From positions 1-8,813 of the forward strand of contig WJJW01000057.1 in assembly GCA_014729455.1 (NCBI GenBank): a DNA stretch of 8,813 nt, read 5' to 3'. Below are positions 6,492-8,813 of the stretch, one piece after another. The first letter of the stretch is position 1, and every line of letters begins with the position of its first letter. Made by a program: the position numbers and the translations under genes. The stretch is from Candidatus Eiseniibacteriota bacterium. GTDB lineage: Bacteria; Eisenbacteria; RBG-16-71-46; CAIMUX01; VGJL01. The notes beneath the pieces are model-generated. The model made no database searches, was not told the origin of the DNA, and worked only from the letters and a program-made list of their open reading frames with translations.

Positions 6492-7646
6492 TCAAGGGAG
6501 ATCAGGCGCTTGCGACGGGGACTCGGATGATTCGGCGGACAGCGGCTTTACGCCGAGCGCGTCGAGGTAGACCGCCTCGGTCGCCTCCACGATCCGGGGC
6601 CAGCTGAACCGCTCCTGGGCGAGCGAGCGGCAGCGGCGCGCGATCCGGTCCACCTCGATCGGATCGTCGAGGAGCATCTGCAGCTTGTCCTGCAAATCGG
6701 CGGCGTCCTGGGTCTTGAACGTCGCGGCGCAATCCTCGACCACCTCGAGATTCTCCGGGATGTCGCTGGCCAGCACGCACTTGCCGTGGCTCATCGCCTC
6801 GACGAGCGAGATGGAGAATCCTTCGAGGAACGATGGCTGCACCACGAGGTACGCATTGCTCCACAGCTCGTCGAGCATGTCGCCGTACACGTAGCCGAGC
6901 ATGTGGATCCGTTCGTCCCCGTCCCGGAGCCGGTGCAGGGTGTCGATGTAGCCGTCGGAGAACGAGCTGCCGCCGGCCATGACGAGCCGGGCGTCGGTGT
7001 CGACCTTCCGGAACGCCTCCAGCAGGATGTGGCACCCCTTCTCGGGAACGAGGCGGCCGACGAACAGCACGTACCGGTGCCGGTCGAGACCGAACTTGCG
7101 GATCTTGTTCGGCGGGCGGTGGACCGGAGGGTTCGTCCCGTTCGGGATCTCGAACGTCTCGGCGCCGAACTCCTCCCGGAAATGCTTCTGCAGCGCCTTC
7201 GAGACCACGATCGTCCGGTCGGGGAACTGCACGGAGGGACGCTCGCAGTGACGCAGGAACCAGCAGGCGAACGGACCCCACTTCCCCCGCTGCCAGTCCA
7301 GCCCGTGGATCGTGACGACCGTCTTCGCGCGCCGGATCCTCGGAAGGCCGGAGAACAGGCTCGGCCCGAGCGCATGGAAGTGGACGATGTCGTACTTGTG
7401 GATCCACGTGTCCAGGACCGACAGCATGCAGTGGCTGATCGTGTCGAGATGCTTCGTGTTCAGGGTCGGAAGCCGCTTGATGCGCATCCCGCGGTGCAAC
7501 CCGCTATGTTTCGTGTAGTGCCAGCGGGAGAACACCGTCACATCGTGACCGCGCTCGGCCAGCCGCGCGCCGATCTCCTCGACGTGCCGCTCGATCCCGC
7601 CGTATGTCGCGGGGATCCCCTTCTGGCCGATCATCGCGATCCTCAT
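6492..7646 (-). CDS. Glycosyltransferase family 4 (GT-B fold)
   Basis: A 384-residue retaining glycosyltransferase, probably acting at the cytoplasmic face of the inner membrane on a lipid-linked or growing surface glycan. The N-terminal acceptor domain begins IGQKGIPATYGGIERHVEE (6-24), the hallmark of a GT4 subgroup (DUF1972-like N-terminus) that includes rhamnosyl- and other deoxyhexosyltransferases. DIVHFHALGP (86-95) and TVVTIHGLDWQRGKWG (109-124) follow. The donor-binding half has LFVGRLVPEKG (194-204), an HMLGYVYG segment and SFLEGFSISLVEA (272-284) with the E275-x7-E283 motif, then VLASDIPENLEV. The last 15 residues are a Ser/Pro-rich tail. No transmembrane segment is evident. Its start overlaps the stop of the preceding glycosyltransferase, and GAGG lies about 9 bases upstream. 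The next gene, manC, makes GDP-mannose a plausible donor for one of these enzymes, but donor and acceptor cannot be read from the sequence. Confidence 0.92.
   Translation of the reverse strand: MRIAMIGQKGIPATYGGIERHVEEIGARLAERGHDVTVFSRWHYTKHSGLHRGMRIKRLPTLNTKHLDTISHCMLSVLDTWIHKYDIVHFHALGPSLFSGLPRIRRAKTVVTIHGLDWQRGKWGPFACWFLRHCERPSVQFPDRTIVVSKALQKHFREEFGAETFEIPNGTNPPVHRPPNKIRKFGLDRHRYVLFVGRLVPEKGCHILLEAFRKVDTDARLVMAGGSSFSDGYIDTLHRLRDGDERIHMLGYVYGDMLDELWSNAYLVVQPSFLEGFSISLVEAMSHGKCVLASDIPENLEVVEDCAATFKTQDAADLQDKLQMLLDDPIEVDRIARRCRSLAQERFSWPRIVEATEAVYLDALGVKPLSAESSESPSQAPDLP
7643..7646 (-). promoter_or_regulatory. ATGA stop-start overlap between the two glycosyltransferase genes
   Basis: The TGA of the upstream glycosyltransferase and the ATG of the next share bases in ATGA. 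This suggests translational coupling and matched output of two enzymes likely to act on the same glycan. Confidence 0.8.
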
Positions 7647-8813
7647 CGCGCCGCCTCACGGTAGATCGCATCGAGACGCTCGAGATGCTTCTCCGGAGAG
7701 AGAGCGTCGGCGACCCACGCCCGCGCGCCCTTTCCCATCTCATCGGCCTTCGCGGGGTCGTTCATCATCCGCGCGAGGCATTCGGCCAGGGCGTCCGGAT
7801 CCCGATGCGGCGCGGTCCAGCCGGTCTCGCCGTCACGCACCAGCTCGGGGATCCCCCCGATGCGCGTCCCCACGACCGGCCGGCCGAGCGCGAATGCCTC
7901 CAGGATCGCGAACGGGTAGTTCTCGTACCACTCGCTCGGAACGACCGTGAAGCGCGCCGTCCGGACGGTCGCCCGGAGCCGATCCGCCGGCTGGTATCCC
8001 TCGAAGACGACGTCCTCGAGGCCGAGCTCCCGGGTCCGTTCCTCCAGCCGCTCTCGGAGCGGACCATCCCCGAGGATCCGCAGGGGAACCCGCTTCCGGG
8101 GCAGGCGGGCGTGCGCTTCGAGTAGCGTCGCGATCCCCTTCTCGCGGGAAAGGCGCCCCGCGTAGACGTAATAGCCGCCGTCGCCCGGGCCCGGATCGTA
8201 CCGGTCGACCGGCAGGAAGTAGGGCAGATGGACCAGCCGCGAGGAGTCGATCCCGAACGAGCGGACCTTCTCGAGCATGAAGCGGCTCGGGCAGAGGAAG
8301 GTGCGGATCTTCTGGTACGTTCGCCGCCAGCGGTGCAGGTACGCCTCCACCATCGCCACGAAGCTCGCCGCGCGCGAGTCGAGCAGGCAGCGGTGCCGGA
8401 GCGCTTCGTGGTAGCGCCCTCCCCGGCAGCGCTCGCAGATCTCCCCTTCGGTCATCAGCAGGTAAGCGGGACAGATGAGCTTGTAGTCGTGCAGAGTCTG
8501 GACGATCCCCACCCCCTCGCGGTCGATCGCGCGGATCACCGAGGGGGAGAGATGGTGGTAGATGTTGTGGAGGTGGGCCACGGCAGGACGGCTGCGCCGG
8601 ACCACGCGATGCGCCGCTTCGGCCGCCTCCGTGCTGGAGATCGTCCGCGCCGCACGGCGGAGCTTGTCCCTCCAGCCCGCCTGTTCCCTGAAGTCGACGC
8701 CGGAGACGAACCAGTCCTCCGGACCGGCCGGCACGTTGTCGGGATGCCGCATCGAGAGGTAGACGACGTGGTCCCCCCGGGCGGCGAGCCGCTCTCCCAG
8801 ATCGAGGTAGTAC
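7643..8813 (-). CDS. Glycosyltransferase family 4 with cysteine cluster (N-terminus cut off by window edge)
   Basis: The reading frame stays open to the window edge. Twenty visible residues (beginning YYLDLGERLAARGDHVVYLS) precede the first in-window ATG at 8752 and match the GT4 N-terminal 'LA..GH.V' helix and strand, so that ATG is internal and the true start is beyond 8813. Perhaps only 15-30 residues are missing. Counting from that internal Met, the acceptor domain has HLHNIYHHLSP (60-70) and LHDYKLICPAYLL (87-99). A cluster of cysteines follows at 94, 106, 109 and 122, seen in a GT4 subgroup with a CxRC/CERC-type insert. The donor half has YAGRLSREKGI (197-207), LGDGPLRERL (227-236) and SEWYENYPFAILEAFALG (273-290) with E277-x7-E285, then TRIGGIPELV. 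The role is transfer of a sugar, probably in surface polysaccharide assembly; donor unknown. Confidence 0.9.
   Translation of the reverse strand, partial: YYLDLGERLAARGDHVVYLSMRHPDNVPAGPEDWFVSGVDFREQAGWRDKLRRAARTISSTEAAEAAHRVVRRSRPAVAHLHNIYHHLSPSVIRAIDREGVGIVQTLHDYKLICPAYLLMTEGEICERCRGGRYHEALRHRCLLDSRAASFVAMVEAYLHRWRRTYQKIRTFLCPSRFMLEKVRSFGIDSSRLVHLPYFLPVDRYDPGPGDGGYYVYAGRLSREKGIATLLEAHARLPRKRVPLRILGDGPLRERLEERTRELGLEDVVFEGYQPADRLRATVRTARFTVVPSEWYENYPFAILEAFALGRPVVGTRIGGIPELVRDGETGWTAPHRDPDALAECLARMMNDPAKADEMGKGARAWVADALSPEKHLERLDAIYREAAR

Noticed and set aside
7643..8752. ATG at 8752 as the start of the first glycosyltransferase
   Set aside because: The twenty in-frame codons before it encode a typical GT4 N-terminal helix and strand, so the gene continues past the window edge.
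1..8813. Mobile elements, tRNA/rRNA genes, defence systems
   Set aside because: No transposase or integrase motifs, terminal inverted repeats, tRNA-like structures or defence-gene domains were seen; the content is consistent sugar metabolism and envelope genes on one strand.

Overview
The window is an 8.8-kb piece of a GC-rich bacterial chromosome. It carries eight protein-coding genes, all on the minus strand and tightly packed, so the natural reading order runs from position 8813 down to 1. Two genes run off the window: the first glycosyltransferase lacks its N-terminus and the last gene, a beta-helix protein, lacks its C-terminus. The longest gap between genes is 69 bases, two gene pairs overlap by the four bases ATGA, and two others are 1 and 4 bases apart. 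This is most simply read as one operon whose promoter lies beyond position 8813. I see no RNA gene, CRISPR array, insertion sequence, attachment site or convincing internal promoter or terminator.

In transcription order the genes are: (i) a GT4 glycosyltransferase with a cysteine cluster (7643-8813, partial); (ii) a second GT4 glycosyltransferase (6492-7646); (iii) a short-form mannose-1-phosphate guanylyltransferase, manC (5367-6458); (iv) a small lipoprotein with a C-terminal SPOR domain (4880-5365); (v) a GlmU-like putative sugar nucleotidyltransferase with a left-handed beta-helix (3618-4883); (vi) a galactose-1-phosphate uridylyltransferase-family protein, galT (2481-3548); (vii) a glycogen/starch synthase, glgA (980-2455); (viii) a probably exported right-handed parallel beta-helix protein (1-975, partial).

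Read together this is a sugar-activation and polysaccharide-building locus. ManC and the GlmU-like protein would supply activated sugars, GalT would move nucleotides between hexose phosphates, the two GT4 enzymes would build a surface glycan, and GlgA would make an alpha-glucan. The SPOR lipoprotein is the one envelope-structural member in the middle of the set. All assignments come from motifs read in the translations; sugar specificities are not determined.

The organism is probably a Gram-negative-type bacterium: there is a lipobox lipoprotein with a SPOR domain. The GlmU-like protein is of the kind typical of Bacteroidetes and relatives, and the beta-helix protein has the 'DGDTVLVAPGTYTG' opening common in uncultured FCB-group lineages such as Candidatus Eisenbacteria or Latescibacteria. 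That placement is an inference from protein style and high GC. The whole window is also strikingly rich in GATC (about 175 sites by hand count), which looks like a genome-wide signature rather than a local element.
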